From the NCBI GenBank assembly GCA_018821745.1, contig JAHJLU010000843.1:1-6131 (forward strand): a DNA stretch of 6,131 nt. Reading direction: 5' to 3'. Every line of letters begins with the position of its first letter. The first letter of the stretch is position 1. Of the stretch, positions 6,094-6,131 are shown one piece after another. This DNA comes from Myxococcota bacterium. Its GTDB lineage: Bacteria > Myxococcota_A > Polyangia > HGW-17. The position numbers and the translations under genes were made by a program. Below the pieces are notes generated by a model. The model had not been told where the DNA came from. It did no database searches and was given only the letters and a program-made list of their open reading frames with translations.

Positions 6094-6131
6094 GGAGGAG
6101 TGGCCGAGCGGTCGAAGGCGGCGGTCTTGAA
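6094..6131 (+). tRNA. tRNA-Ser(UGA), 5' part only
   Basis: The last 38 bases match the 5' half of a bacterial serine tRNA: acceptor arm GGAGGAG (6094-6100), T8, the D-arm GGCCGAGCGGTCGAAGGC, the anticodon stem GCGGT and the loop CTTGAA with anticodon TGA at 6128-6130. It reads UCA and, by wobble, other UCN serine codons. The window ends at tRNA position 37, so the 3' anticodon strand, long variable arm and T-arm are missing and pairing cannot be confirmed. Confidence 0.88.

Noticed and set aside
6094..6131. tRNA-Ser as an integration site for a mobile element
   Set aside because: tRNA-Ser genes often serve as attachment sites, but there is no integrase, no direct repeat of the tRNA end and no phage-like gene in the window.

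Overview
The window looks like a chromosomal piece of a GC-rich, diderm, delta-proteobacterium-like organism (Myxococcota, Bradymonadales or a relative). The main clues are a C-terminal Cys-containing sorting tail of the MYXO-CTERM type, MopE-type Cys/Asp repeats on a secreted von Willebrand factor A (VWA) protein, and a Tat-type lipoprotein with an Asn-rich linker after its cysteine. The lineage is inferred from these protein features; no rRNA or marker gene is present.

Layout. Minus strand, read right to left: an APC-superfamily amino acid permease (1590-100), then 13 nt later the start of a small lipoprotein gene (86 to the window edge and beyond), probably one operon. A 356-nt divergent intergenic region (1591-1946) holds a sigma70-like promoter for the permease and at least one good promoter for the rightward genes. 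The two -35 boxes lie back to back, and a perfect 6-bp dyad fills most of the rightward promoter's spacer. Plus strand: a secreted VWA/MopE-repeat protein (1947-3413), a Tat-exported calcineurin-like phosphoesterase lipoprotein (3490-5274) and a NarL/FixJ-type response regulator (5271-5957). The regulator's GTG start overlaps the phosphoesterase stop by 4 nt. A strong intrinsic terminator (5966-6005) closes this unit. A tRNA-Ser(UGA) gene follows, cut by the window end just after the anticodon.

How the parts may work together. The three rightward genes have no internal terminator and probably form one transcript: a surface-anchored putative metal-binding adhesion protein, an envelope metallophosphoesterase and an orphan cytoplasmic response regulator. 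An envelope function (for example phosphate-ester or metal handling at the surface) tied to its own regulator is a reasonable inference, but substrate, signal and cognate kinase are not visible here. The permease unit may share regulation through the compact divergent promoter region.
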